A stretch of 5,901 bases of DNA from Ilumatobacter sp. (GTDB lineage: Bacteria; Actinomycetota; Acidimicrobiia; Acidimicrobiales; Ilumatobacteraceae): the NCBI GenBank assembly GCA_029263275.1, contig JAJCXU010000487.1, positions 1 through 5,901 of the forward strand, given 5' to 3'. Positions 1 through 5,641 of this stretch are shown here, one piece after another (position 1 is the first letter of the stretch; every line of letters begins with the position of its first letter). The notes beneath the pieces are model-generated. The model was not told where the DNA came from. It saw only the letters and a list, made by a program, of their open reading frames with translations, and searched no databases. Both the position numbers and the translations under genes were made by a program.

Positions 1-497
1 TAGCGGTGCAGCAAATACACCATCGCCCACAGATGTCGGCCCTCTTCGACGTTGACCTGGAACAGATTTCGAAGGTCGTAGAGCGATGGCGCTGTGGCGC
101 CGAGATGCCGCTGCTGCTCCACCGATGCGGGCTCCGTATCGCCCTGGACGACGATGAGACGACGGAGGTCGGTGCGGAACTCGCCCGGTACTTCCTGCCA
201 AACGGGCTGGCCCTTGTTGTCGCCGAATCCGATGGTGCGATCGGGTTCCGCCTCGCTGAGGAAGATGCCCCACCGATAGTCGGGCATCTTCACATGACCG
301 AAGTGTGCCCAGCCTTCCTTGCCGACGTCGACCGCCGTTCGCAAGTACACCTCCTGCTCCTGGAAGCCGGTCGGCCCCATGTCGGACCACCACTGCTGAA
401 AGCGCGGCTGCCAGTTTTCCAGCGCCCTTTTCAACCGGCGGTCGTCGGCCAAGTCGACGTTGTTCGGGATCCGCTCGTTGTAGTCGATGTTGGTCAT
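1..497 (-). CDS. boxB: Benzoyl-CoA 2,3-epoxidase subunit B (BoxB), N-terminal part, cut by window edge
   Basis: Oxygenase component of the aerobic benzoyl-CoA pathway: a cytoplasmic diiron enzyme that, with electrons from reductase BoxA and O2, converts benzoyl-CoA to its 2,3-epoxide. The minus strand is open from the ATG at 497 to the left edge, giving about 165 residues of a family that usually has about 470. It begins MTNIDYNERIPNNVDL and contains WQPRFQQWW (29-37), the GFQEQEVYLRTA stretch (44-55), HFGHVKMPDYRWGIF (65-79) and VNVEEGRHLWAMVYLLHRY at the cut. Glu122 (in GDTEP) and Glu152-x-x-His155 (in EEGRH) sit where BoxB has its first diiron ligands; the remaining ligands lie outside the window. 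Start choice is supported by AGGAGA just upstream and by the family N-terminus. It lies 79 bp downstream of boxC in the same direction, so it is probably co-transcribed. Identification is by recognition of the family sequence and is strengthened by the adjacent boxC. Confidence 0.93.
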   Translation of the reverse strand, partial: MTNIDYNERIPNNVDLADDRRLKRALENWQPRFQQWWSDMGPTGFQEQEVYLRTAVDVGKEGWAHFGHVKMPDYRWGIFLSEAEPDRTIGFGDNKGQPVWQEVPGEFRTDLRRLIVVQGDTEPASVEQQRHLGATAPSLYDLRNLFQVNVEEGRHLWAMVYLLHR

Positions 498-501
498 GTC
501 A

Positions 502-507
502 TCTCCT
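502..507 (-). promoter_or_regulatory. Ribosome binding site of boxB
   Basis: On the minus strand this reads AGGAGA, four bases before the ATG at 497. It fixes the boxB start. It lies only about ten bases beyond the palindromic repeat at 518-560, so structure in that repeat could affect access to it. Confidence 0.7.
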
Positions 508-517
508 GTCGTCACCG

Positions 518-560
518 ATCACACTTGGGGTCACACTTGGGGTCTGACCCCAAGTGTGAT
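518..560. repeat. Tandem plus inverted repeat (palindrome) between boxC and boxB
   Basis: The 12-bp unit TCACACTTGGGG occurs twice in tandem (519-530, 531-542), followed by its inverted copy ending at 559. Two alternative hairpins are possible. Positions 531-544 pair with 546-559 (14 bp, minimal loop), or 518-532 pair with 546-560 (15 bp, 13-nt loop). No T-run follows on either strand, so it is not a classical rho-independent terminator. The GGGGTC/GACCCC core resembles REP-like dispersed palindromes, but copy number in the genome cannot be seen here. In the boxC-boxB transcript it would fold in the intercistronic space and could stabilise boxC mRNA or attenuate boxB. Confidence 0.85.
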
Positions 561-576
561 GGTGGCGTTTGTTGGG

Positions 577-2214
577 TTAGGTGCGGGTGTGGTCGAAGGT
601 GGGGCGGGTACCGGTGCCGTACTTACGCAATGCACCGTCGGGACCGCTGGCGTTGGGGCGGATGAAGACCCAGTTCTGCCAGGCGGACAATCGGGCGAAG
701 ATCTTGGTGGCCATTGTTTCGGGGCCCGCCCAGCGATGGTTGGCCTCCATTGCGGTCAACGCATCGGGCGAGAAGCTGGCGCGTTCTTCGACGGCGAGGC
801 GGACTTCGTCGTCCCAGTCGAGGTCGTCCGGCGTCGAGGTGACGAGTCCGAGCTCCCCCGCCCGAGCCGCGTCGACCGACTCGCCGACCGCAGCTTCGGC
901 AGCGACGACATCGTCGGGTGAACCCCAGAATCGAGATGTGAGCCGCGTGATGCCATTGGCCATCGGCATCGGCCCGGTGCTTGCAGCGGAGAGCTGGATG
1001 GTTGCAGCAGGGAGTGGTTCGTCGTCGTCTTCGAAGACGCCGTCGAGCATGTAGCTCCGATCAGCTGCAAACAGCACTTCCGCGAGCACGCCGGCGAAAC
1101 ACGAGCCGGGGTCGACGAGTGCGATCAGGCTCCGTCCTGTGAGGTCGAGGCGCGAGAGCACCCGCTTCCAGAGCAACGCCGTCTCACGCGTGAGGTGATC
1201 AGCACCTTCGAGGAGTCGCTCCGTGTGCGCCAGCACGTCCGCGGCGTCGCCACGGGTGCGGAGCGTGATGGCACCGAGCTCCGGTTCGTTGAACCGCAGG
1301 TGGCAGAGCAGATCGTCGAGCTCGCGGGCAGCGGTCAGTGGCCACTCGGGTGCGGCGGTCACCTTGATCGTGAGGTCGACAGACCGGCCTGAGCGATCGA
1401 ACATTGCTTCGACGAATCGGTACGAGATCGAGTTGTCGGTCACGGTTCTACCGAGCGTTTCGAGCACGACGGCGGAGCCGTCATCGACACGATCCGAGGT
1501 CGCCGCGAGTGCGTCGACCGAGGCCGCGACGGCCTCATCGAACACCGTCGGCGCAGCCACCTCGTCGACCAATTTCCAGGTGACGGCCTCGGCGCCCCGA
1601 ATGCCTTCGGACTTGGTGGCGAACACATCGGCACGATCGCGGCGCACATGTCGTTTGTCGGTCAAGCGGGTGAGACCGCCCGTACCGGGCAACACACCGA
1701 GCAGCGGGACTTCGGGAAGCGACACCGAACTCGACCGGTCATCAACCAACAGGAGGTTGTCGCAGGCCATGGCGAGTTCATAGCCGCCTCCAGAGCAGGC
1801 ACCGTTAATCGCAGCAAGAAAGCGCAAGCCGGACGACGCCGACGCTTCCTCGATTTCAAGACGCGTCTCGTTGGTGAACTTGCAGAAGTTGACCTTGTGC
1901 GAGTGCGACGCTGCGGCGAGCATCCGGATGTTGGCCCCTGCGCAGAACACACCTTCGAGGGCGCTGTCGATGACGACGACTTTCACCTCCGGGTGTTCGA
2001 AGCGGATGCGGCGGACCGCGTCGGCCAATTCGATGTCGACGCCGATGTCGTAACTGTTGAGCTTGAGCTCGTAGTCGCCGAGTAGGCCTCCATCAGGTGA
2101 GACGTTCATCGACAGCGATGCTGCATCGCCATCGACCTTGAGATTCCAGTGGGCGTACGCGTCGGGCTGACGCTCGAACGTGATTGGTGCCGTCGGTACG
2201 GCTGCATCAGACAT
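577..2214 (-). CDS. boxC: Benzoyl-CoA-dihydrodiol lyase / 2,3-epoxybenzoyl-CoA hydrolase (BoxC)
   Basis: Ring-opening enzyme of the aerobic benzoyl-CoA pathway: 2,3-epoxybenzoyl-CoA plus water gives 3,4-dehydroadipyl-CoA semialdehyde and formate, in the cytoplasm. The protein has 545 residues, close to the usual 550 or so. The N-terminal half is a crotonase fold: VFCAGANIRML (89-99) and NGACSGGGYELAMACD (137-152) form the two halves of the CoA oxyanion-hole region, followed by LPEVPLLGVLPGTGGLTRLT (167-185). The C-terminal half carries family-specific stretches ANHRWAGPETMATKIFARL, SAWQNWVFIRPNA and the terminal YGTGTRPTFDHTRT. The reading frame is open about 120 codons further upstream into the regulator gene. 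The ATG at 2214 is chosen because MSDAAVP...ITFERQPDAYAHWNL matches BoxC N-termini and AAGGGGG precedes it. It is first gene of an apparent boxC-boxB unit and divergent from a PaaX-family regulator. Confidence 0.95.
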   Translation of the reverse strand: MSDAAVPTAPITFERQPDAYAHWNLKVDGDAASLSMNVSPDGGLLGDYELKLNSYDIGVDIELADAVRRIRFEHPEVKVVVIDSALEGVFCAGANIRMLAAASHSHKVNFCKFTNETRLEIEEASASSGLRFLAAINGACSGGGYELAMACDNLLLVDDRSSSVSLPEVPLLGVLPGTGGLTRLTDKRHVRRDRADVFATKSEGIRGAEAVTWKLVDEVAAPTVFDEAVAASVDALAATSDRVDDGSAVVLETLGRTVTDNSISYRFVEAMFDRSGRSVDLTIKVTAAPEWPLTAARELDDLLCHLRFNEPELGAITLRTRGDAADVLAHTERLLEGADHLTRETALLWKRVLSRLDLTGRSLIALVDPGSCFAGVLAEVLFAADRSYMLDGVFEDDDEPLPAATIQLSAASTGPMPMANGITRLTSRFWGSPDDVVAAEAAVGESVDAARAGELGLVTSTPDDLDWDDEVRLAVEERASFSPDALTAMEANHRWAGPETMATKIFARLSAWQNWVFIRPNASGPDGALRKYGTGTRPTFDHTRT

Positions 2215-2220
2215 CGCAGA

Positions 2221-2228
2221 ACCCCCTT
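2221..2228 (-). promoter_or_regulatory. Ribosome binding site of boxC
   Basis: Minus-strand AAGGGGGT lies six bases before the ATG at 2214. It is a purine-rich, imperfect Shine-Dalgarno sequence. It supports the internal start over the longer open frame, whose extra codons overlap the divergent gene. Confidence 0.5.
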
Positions 2229-2243
2229 GCTCGTCTTTGGGCG

Positions 2244-2273
2244 AACATACCTTGCTTTTATCACGCAACGCAA
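2244..2273 (-). promoter_or_regulatory. Putative boxC promoter
   Basis: Reading the minus strand, TTGCGT (2268-2273) and TATGTT (2244-2249) are separated by 18 bp and resemble -35 and -10 elements. Transcription would start near 2237, giving a leader of about 23 nt containing the ribosome binding site. A second TTGCGT copy (2263-2268) overlaps it at an unsuitable spacing. The call rests on pattern only. Confidence 0.4.
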
Positions 2274-2278
2274 GCAAA
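2251..2278. promoter_or_regulatory. Candidate operator: TTGC/GCAA inverted and direct repeats between boxC and the regulator
   Basis: TTGCTT (2252-2257) and AAGCAA (2272-2277) form an inverted repeat, extendable as CTTGC/GCAAG (2251-2255, 2270-2274). ACGCAA is also directly repeated (2263-2268, 2268-2273). The element overlaps the putative boxC -35 and lies just before the regulator start, the expected place for a PaaX-type repressor to control both directions. PaaX-family repressors bind imperfect palindromes near target promoters; that this protein binds this site is inference. Confidence 0.35.
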
Positions 2279-2281
2279 ATG

Positions 2282-2287
2282 TAGAAT
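2282..2287 (+). promoter_or_regulatory. TAGAAT, possible -10 element of the regulator gene
   Basis: TAGAAT matches the actinobacterial -10 pattern TAnnnT but directly abuts the ATG at 2288, and no good -35 lies 17 bp upstream. If it is used, the transcript would begin inside the annotated gene, and translation would start at ATG 2303 or GTG 2309 instead. Weak evidence. Confidence 0.25.
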
Positions 2288-3193
2288 ATGAGTCCTGCCG
2301 AAATGGATCGAGTGCCGTGGGCACCCGTGCTCGGCCTCCGCCAAGACGGCGACGTGGGCACGTCCAGCGCTTCGGACCTGCTGGTGACCATCTTTGGTGA
2401 GTTGATGCGACCCGCTGGAGGACAGGCCTGGACCCAGACACTGGTCGCGGCGCTCGGGCTCGTTGGCGTCGAAGACAAGGCAGCCCGCCAGGCAATCAGC
2501 CGGTTGAGCGCGAAGGAGTGGATCGTTTCCGAACGGGTTGGCCGCAAGAGCCGATGGCAACTCACCGATTGGGCCACCGACCTGCTGACCCGCGGTGCCG
2601 AACGGATCTACGGCCTCGGTGCCGAGCGCCGCGACGCGAAAGGTGAGTGGGACGGTGAGTGGGAAGGTGAGTGGGACGGTGTGTGGCTGGTACTGCTCGC
2701 CAGCGTCCCCGAGGCGCACCGAGATCTACGTTCACGGCTCGCTGTCCAGCTCGGATGGGCTGGATTCGGCACGTTGGGGCACGGCGTCTGGGTGTCGCCG
2801 CGGGCTGGGCGAGAGGCCGAGGCGACTCGCATTCTTCACGACCTCGAGGTGGACGGCGCCGTACTCTTCCGATCGACCATGACCGACATCGGCGACCCGC
2901 TCGACGTTGCTGACCGCGCGTGGCCGCCTGGTGCCCTGGCGAGTCAGTACGAGGCCTTCCTCGCTCGACCCAACCATCGTGGCGCGTGCAGCGACTCGAC
3001 CGCGGCGCGTCGGTTGATCGAGCTCGTCGACGCCTGGCGGCGGTTCCCGCTGGTCGACCCGGATCTGCCGCGCGAACTCAGGCCTGACGACTGGCCGGGC
3101 GATCGCGCGGCTGATGCCTTCGCCACGCGGCGCGCAGCATGGGCACCGACCGCTGCCGCCTGGTGGTCCGCAACCGACGGCGGTTTCGACTGA
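2288..3193 (+). CDS. PaaX-family transcriptional regulator, divergent from the box genes
   Basis: A 301-residue protein of the PaaX family, GntR-like winged-helix repressors whose known member PaaX senses phenylacetyl-CoA. Order of parts: an N-terminal winged helix (about 28-98; DLLVTIFGELM, then DKAARQAISRLSAKEWIVSERVGRKSRWQLT); a central domain (about 130-205; WDGVWLVLLASVPE, then LGWAGFGTLGHGVWVSPR); and a C-terminal domain with YEAFLARP (221-228) and WRRFPLVDPDLPRELRPDDWPGDRAADAF (250-278), all typical of the family. The linker before the central domain carries a tandem repeat GEWDGEWEGEWDGVW (119-133). Divergent placement 73 bp from boxC suggests it controls box transcription, probably with benzoyl-CoA or a downstream CoA thioester as effector (inference). 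No Shine-Dalgarno precedes the ATG at 2288, and ATG 2303 or GTG 2309 are possible alternative starts. The gene converges on the thiolase gene. Family assignment is firm; the target and ligand are not. Confidence 0.9.
   Translation: MSPAEMDRVPWAPVLGLRQDGDVGTSSASDLLVTIFGELMRPAGGQAWTQTLVAALGLVGVEDKAARQAISRLSAKEWIVSERVGRKSRWQLTDWATDLLTRGAERIYGLGAERRDAKGEWDGEWEGEWDGVWLVLLASVPEAHRDLRSRLAVQLGWAGFGTLGHGVWVSPRAGREAEATRILHDLEVDGAVLFRSTMTDIGDPLDVADRAWPPGALASQYEAFLARPNHRGACSDSTAARRLIELVDAWRRFPLVDPDLPRELRPDDWPGDRAADAFATRRAAWAPTAAAWWSATDGGFD
2642..2686 (+). repeat. 12-bp coding tandem repeat in the PaaX-family gene
   Basis: The unit GGTGAGTGGGAC occurs at 2642-2653, 2654-2665 (last base a) and 2666-2677, with a partial copy GGTGTGTGG at 2678-2686. 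Each unit is four codons, encoding GEWD, GEWE, GEWD and GVW, so changes in copy number keep the frame. The last copy is the normal family motif WDGVW at the start of the central domain; the others look like expansions into the linker. Confidence 0.9.
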
Positions 3194-3203
3194 CCCCGGA
3201 CGC

Positions 3204-3258
3204 GACGAACTCCGCCCGTCACACCCAGCAATGCCGGGCGGAGCGGACGGAGTTCGTC
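3204..3258. terminator. Hairpin between convergent genes, probable bidirectional terminator
   Basis: GACGAACTCCG (3204-3214) pairs perfectly with CGGAGTTCGTC (3248-3258). Inside, CCCG (3215-3218) can pair with CGGG (3235-3238). Alternatively CTCCGCCCG (3210-3218) pairs with CGGGCGGAG (3235-3243), a competing 9-bp stem. It fills the 88-bp gap between the stop of the PaaX-family gene and the stop of the convergent thiolase gene. No T-tract follows on either strand, so termination is inferred from position and stem strength. Confidence 0.6.
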
Positions 3259-3281
3259 AGTGTTCGGGTGTCAGTACGTGA

Positions 3282-4454
3282 TCAGTAGATCTCGATGAGG
3301 CCGGCAGCGCCCTGGCCGCCACCGATGCACATCGTGACGACGCCGTACTTGGCACCGCGACGCTTGCCTTCTTGCAGGATGTGGCCGGCGCAACGCGTGC
3401 CGGTCATGCCGAAGGGGTGGCCGATGGCGATGGATCCGCCGTTGACGTTGTACTTCTCGGGGTCGATGCCGAGCTGGTCACGGCTGTAGAGGCACTGCGA
3501 AGCGAATGCCTCGTTGAGCTCCCAGATGTCGATGTCGTCAACCGTGAGGCCATGACGCTTGAGGAGCTTCGGCACGGCGTAGATCGGGCCGATGCCCATC
3601 TCGTCGGGCTCACAGCCAGCGACGGCCCAGCCCTTGAAGGCACCCATTGGCTCGATGTCGCGGCGGCTGGCTTCTTCGTCGCTCATCATCACGACAGCGG
3701 CAGCACCGTCGGACAGCTGGCTGGCGTTGCCGGCAGTGACGTAGTTACCTTCGCCACGGACGGGACCGAGCTTGGCGAGGCCTTCGAGGGTCGTGGTCGG
3801 ACGGTTGCACTCGTCCTTGTCGACGACGTAGTCGACGATGGTCTCTTCCTTGGTCTCGCGGTCGACGAGCTTCATCTTCGTCGCCATCGGCACGATCTCG
3901 TCAACGAAGAGTTCGTTCTCTTGGGCCCGCGCCATGCGCATCTGCGACTCGAGGGAGTATTCGTCCTGGTACTCGCGGGACACGTTGTAGCGCTCAGCCA
4001 CGATGTCGGCGGTCTCGATCATCGCCATGAAGATCGCGGGGTACTGCTCGGTGAGGGCCGGATCGACGCCACCGAGGCTGTCGATGCCGCCGCCGGGCAT
4101 GGTGATCGATTCGACGCCAGCAGCAACGGCGACGTCGACACCGTCTTGCTTGATGTGGTTGGCGGCAACGGCGATCGAGTTGAGGCCAGACGAGCAGTGA
4201 CGCTGGATGGTGTTGCCACCCACGTTGACCGGAAGGCCAGCGAGCAGGCCGGCAAGGCGACCGAGGTTGGCGGCACCGTGAGCACCATTGCCCAGCGCGA
4301 CGTCTTCGATGACTTCAGGCTCAACACCCGACTTCGCGACGGCGTGCTTGATGGCGTGCGCCGCCATCGACATGGTCGGCGTCATGTTGAAGCCGCCACG
4401 GCCAGCCTTGGCGAGACCGGTACGGGCATAGGAAACGAAGACTGCTTCGCGCAT
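3282..4454 (-). CDS. Acetyl-CoA C-acyltransferase (thiolase family)
   Basis: A 390-residue type-II-style degradative thiolase that cleaves a 3-oxoacyl-CoA with CoA to acetyl-CoA and a shortened acyl-CoA. The catalytic set is intact: nucleophilic Cys87 in NTIQRHCSSGL, Asn314 in NEAFA, His346 in GHPFGMTG and Cys376 in VVTMCIGGGQGAAG. Length is normal. The frame is open 21 codons further upstream, but the ATG at 4454 is chosen because AGGAG lies seven bases before it and MREAVFVSYARTGLAK is the typical thiolase start. The last step of the box route (3-oxoadipyl-CoA to succinyl-CoA plus acetyl-CoA) needs a thiolase, so the location fits. However, the gene is separated from boxCB by the convergent regulator, and substrate cannot be read from the sequence; a general fatty-acid or steroid-chain thiolase is equally possible. 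Confidence 0.93.
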   Translation of the reverse strand: MREAVFVSYARTGLAKAGRGGFNMTPTMSMAAHAIKHAVAKSGVEPEVIEDVALGNGAHGAANLGRLAGLLAGLPVNVGGNTIQRHCSSGLNSIAVAANHIKQDGVDVAVAAGVESITMPGGGIDSLGGVDPALTEQYPAIFMAMIETADIVAERYNVSREYQDEYSLESQMRMARAQENELFVDEIVPMATKMKLVDRETKEETIVDYVVDKDECNRPTTTLEGLAKLGPVRGEGNYVTAGNASQLSDGAAAVVMMSDEEASRRDIEPMGAFKGWAVAGCEPDEMGIGPIYAVPKLLKRHGLTVDDIDIWELNEAFASQCLYSRDQLGIDPEKYNVNGGSIAIGHPFGMTGTRCAGHILQEGKRRGAKYGVVTMCIGGGQGAAGLIEIY

Positions 4455-4461
4455 TGGGGAA

Positions 4462-4466
4462 CTCCT
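4462..4466 (-). promoter_or_regulatory. Ribosome binding site of the thiolase gene
   Basis: Minus-strand AGGAG is spaced seven bases from the ATG at 4454. It decides the start against the longer open frame beginning at 4517. Confidence 0.75.
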
Positions 4467-4513
4467 GGATCGGGGACTGCGAGGTGAACGGTGCAACAGA
4501 TGTGCGGATTCGA

Positions 4514-4542
4514 ACATTAGTGATCAGCGCGCTCGAAAGTCC
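4514..4542 (-). promoter_or_regulatory. Weak candidate promoter of the thiolase gene
   Basis: On the minus strand GGACTT (4537-4542) and TAATGT (4514-4519) are 17 bp apart, giving a leader of roughly 50 nt. The -35 is a poor match. If this promoter is real, the upstream in-frame ATG at 4517 lies within the -10 and cannot be the start, consistent with the choice of 4454. The rest of the 4455-4631 divergent gap shows no other clear signal. Confidence 0.25.
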
Positions 4543-4631
4543 TACTCGACACGGCTGCTGTGACGCCTGACTGACTCGCTCGACACGCGAGACCACACGC
4601 CACAGCCGGTATCCGCTGGCACGCTAGGGCG

Positions 4632-5006
4632 ATGAGCGAGTTCTTTCCGTATCACCTCGACCGCCGGTGGACCCCGATGTTCGCTGCCATGAGAGTCGGC
4701 AAGAAGGACGGCGTGACCCTCACCGACGAGGGGCAGTTCCGGGCCACGTTCGGGTTCCTGAGCGTCGAGACACCCATCGCGAACATCGATCACACCGAAG
4801 TGACGGGGCCTCATCGGTGGTACACGGCGGTCGGTGCCCGGTTGAGCTTCGCCGACGATGGACTGACGTTCGGAACCAACCACCATCTGGGCCTGTGCCT
4901 CGGCTTCGTCGAGAAAATCCCCAAGGTGATCGGCACGCGCCCGCACTCCGCCTTGTGGGTCAGCGTCGCCGACCCCGATGGCCTGGCAAACGTCCTCGGC
5001 TGCTGA
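4632..5006 (+). CDS. Conserved hypothetical protein, 124 aa
   Basis: A small soluble-looking protein without signal peptide or membrane segment. The pattern FRATFGFLSVETPIANID, then HTEVTGPHRW, then RLSFADDGLTFGTNHHLGLCLGF and a closing SVADPDGLANVL recalls an uncharacterised family I have met in actinobacterial genomes, with the sense of a small all-beta domain; I cannot name a function. It starts at ATG 4632. The only purine stretch upstream (AGGG, 4626-4629) is too close to be a good ribosome binding site, so a leaderless or weakly initiated transcript is possible. The gene ends 17 bp before the F420-type oxidoreductase gene, so the two are probably one transcription unit. It is divergent from the thiolase gene. 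Confidence 0.75.
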   Translation: MSEFFPYHLDRRWTPMFAAMRVGKKDGVTLTDEGQFRATFGFLSVETPIANIDHTEVTGPHRWYTAVGARLSFADDGLTFGTNHHLGLCLGFVEKIPKVIGTRPHSALWVSVADPDGLANVLGC

Positions 5007-5023
5007 TCTGCCAGGATCGTCGA

Positions 5024-5497
5024 ATGGTCAACAAGAAATATGTCGCCACCAATCGAGTCGTCGAGCGAGACGAACTCAACGACTTCATTCGCCCACGTCA
5101 CCATGGCGTACTGCTGACGAATCGGCGCGACGGATGGCCGCAGTCATCACTGGTCTCGATAGGCCTCGACGACGAGGGCCGCATCGTCGTGTCGAGCTAT
5201 CCCGAGCGAGCGAAAGTCCGCAATCTGCGCCGGAACGCGAACGCATCCATGATCGTGCAGAGCGACGAGTTCAACCGCGAGTTCGTGCAGGTCGACGGCA
5301 CCGCCGAAGTCCTCGACCTCCCAGATGCGCTCGACGGATTGTGCGACTACTACCGAGTGATCTCCGGAGAGCATCCAGATTGGGACGAATATCGCGAGGC
5401 CATGACCGCCCAAGGTAAGTGCCTGATCCGGCTGACGATCGAGCGATGGGGCCCCATCGCCAAGGGTGGATTCCCCGCCCGTCTCGTCGACGACTGA
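5024..5497 (+). CDS. PPOX-class F420-dependent oxidoreductase
   Basis: A 157-residue split-beta-barrel flavin/deazaflavin protein of the PPOX (pyridoxamine-phosphate-oxidase-like) class, the branch annotated as F420-dependent in Actinobacteria. Visible family stretches are FIRPRHHGVLLTNRRDGWPQSSLVS (21-45), YPERAKVRNLRRNANASMIV (59-78, the basic cofactor-phosphate-binding segment), FVQVDGTAEVLDLPDALD (87-104), and GEHPDWDEYREAMTAQGKCLIRL near the end, closing with RWGPIAKGGFPARL. Members reduce varied substrates with reduced F420; the substrate here is unknown. The frame is open far upstream, but ATG 5024 is chosen because AGGA (5013-5016) is correctly spaced, the preceding gene ends at 5006, and family proteins begin near this point. 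Likely translated from the same mRNA as the 124-aa protein. A flavin rather than F420 cofactor cannot be excluded. Confidence 0.9.
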   Translation: MVNKKYVATNRVVERDELNDFIRPRHHGVLLTNRRDGWPQSSLVSIGLDDEGRIVVSSYPERAKVRNLRRNANASMIVQSDEFNREFVQVDGTAEVLDLPDALDGLCDYYRVISGEHPDWDEYREAMTAQGKCLIRLTIERWGPIAKGGFPARLVDD

Positions 5498-5556
5498 CTC
5501 TCCCTTCGCGCCCCACCCGCGGCCACTCCACCCGCGCCCACCCGTCCATTTCTCGA

Positions 5557-5603
5557 AAATCCTGCGCCACCTTCTCGCTGGGCGGGAAGCCAGCGCAGGA
5601 TTT
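5557..5603. terminator. Long hairpin downstream of the F420-type gene, terminator or dispersed repeat
   Basis: AAATCCTGCGC (5557-5567) pairs perfectly with GCGCAGGATTT (5593-5603). After a 3+3 internal mismatch, CTTCTCGC (5571-5578) pairs with GCGGGAAG (5582-5589, one G-T) around a TGG loop. The whole is a nearly continuous 47-nt foldback. It sits about 60 bp after the F420-type gene's stop and about 50 bp before the next start. The AAA/TTT flanks give a short T-run after the stem, compatible with termination. It could equally be a palindromic dispersed repeat. Confidence 0.65.
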
Positions 5604-5641
5604 GGGGTGGGCGCCCGTGTTCTCGGCGTCGTGCTGTGTGC

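Noticed and set aside
518..560. CRISPR-like or rho-independent terminator reading of the boxC-boxB repeat
   Set aside because: There are only two direct copies with no spacer and no T-tract, so neither fits; a palindromic repeat is the simplest description.
6..921. Plus-strand open frames opposite boxB and the end of boxC
   Set aside because: The minus strand encodes clear BoxB and BoxC. The plus frames cross the intergenic palindrome and show no family features.
2215..2577. Upstream extension of the boxC frame to 666 aa
   Set aside because: The extra 121 codons overlap the divergent PaaX-family gene and the intergenic promoter region. The family N-terminus and ribosome binding site point to 2214.
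3372..4487. 371-aa plus-strand open frame opposite the thiolase
   Set aside because: It is antisense to a clear thiolase gene, with composition (Val/Asp/Gly/His-rich) typical of the reverse complement of GC-rich coding DNA, and no family resemblance.
4575..4591. Small inverted repeat CTCGC/GCGAG in the thiolase upstream gap
   Set aside because: Only 5-bp arms in GC-rich DNA, which is expected by chance, and not associated with a recognisable promoter.
4667..5023. N-terminal extension of the F420-type oxidoreductase to 276 aa
   Set aside because: It overlaps the 124-aa gene in another frame, is Arg-rich shadow sequence, and the family start lies at 5024 with a good ribosome binding site.
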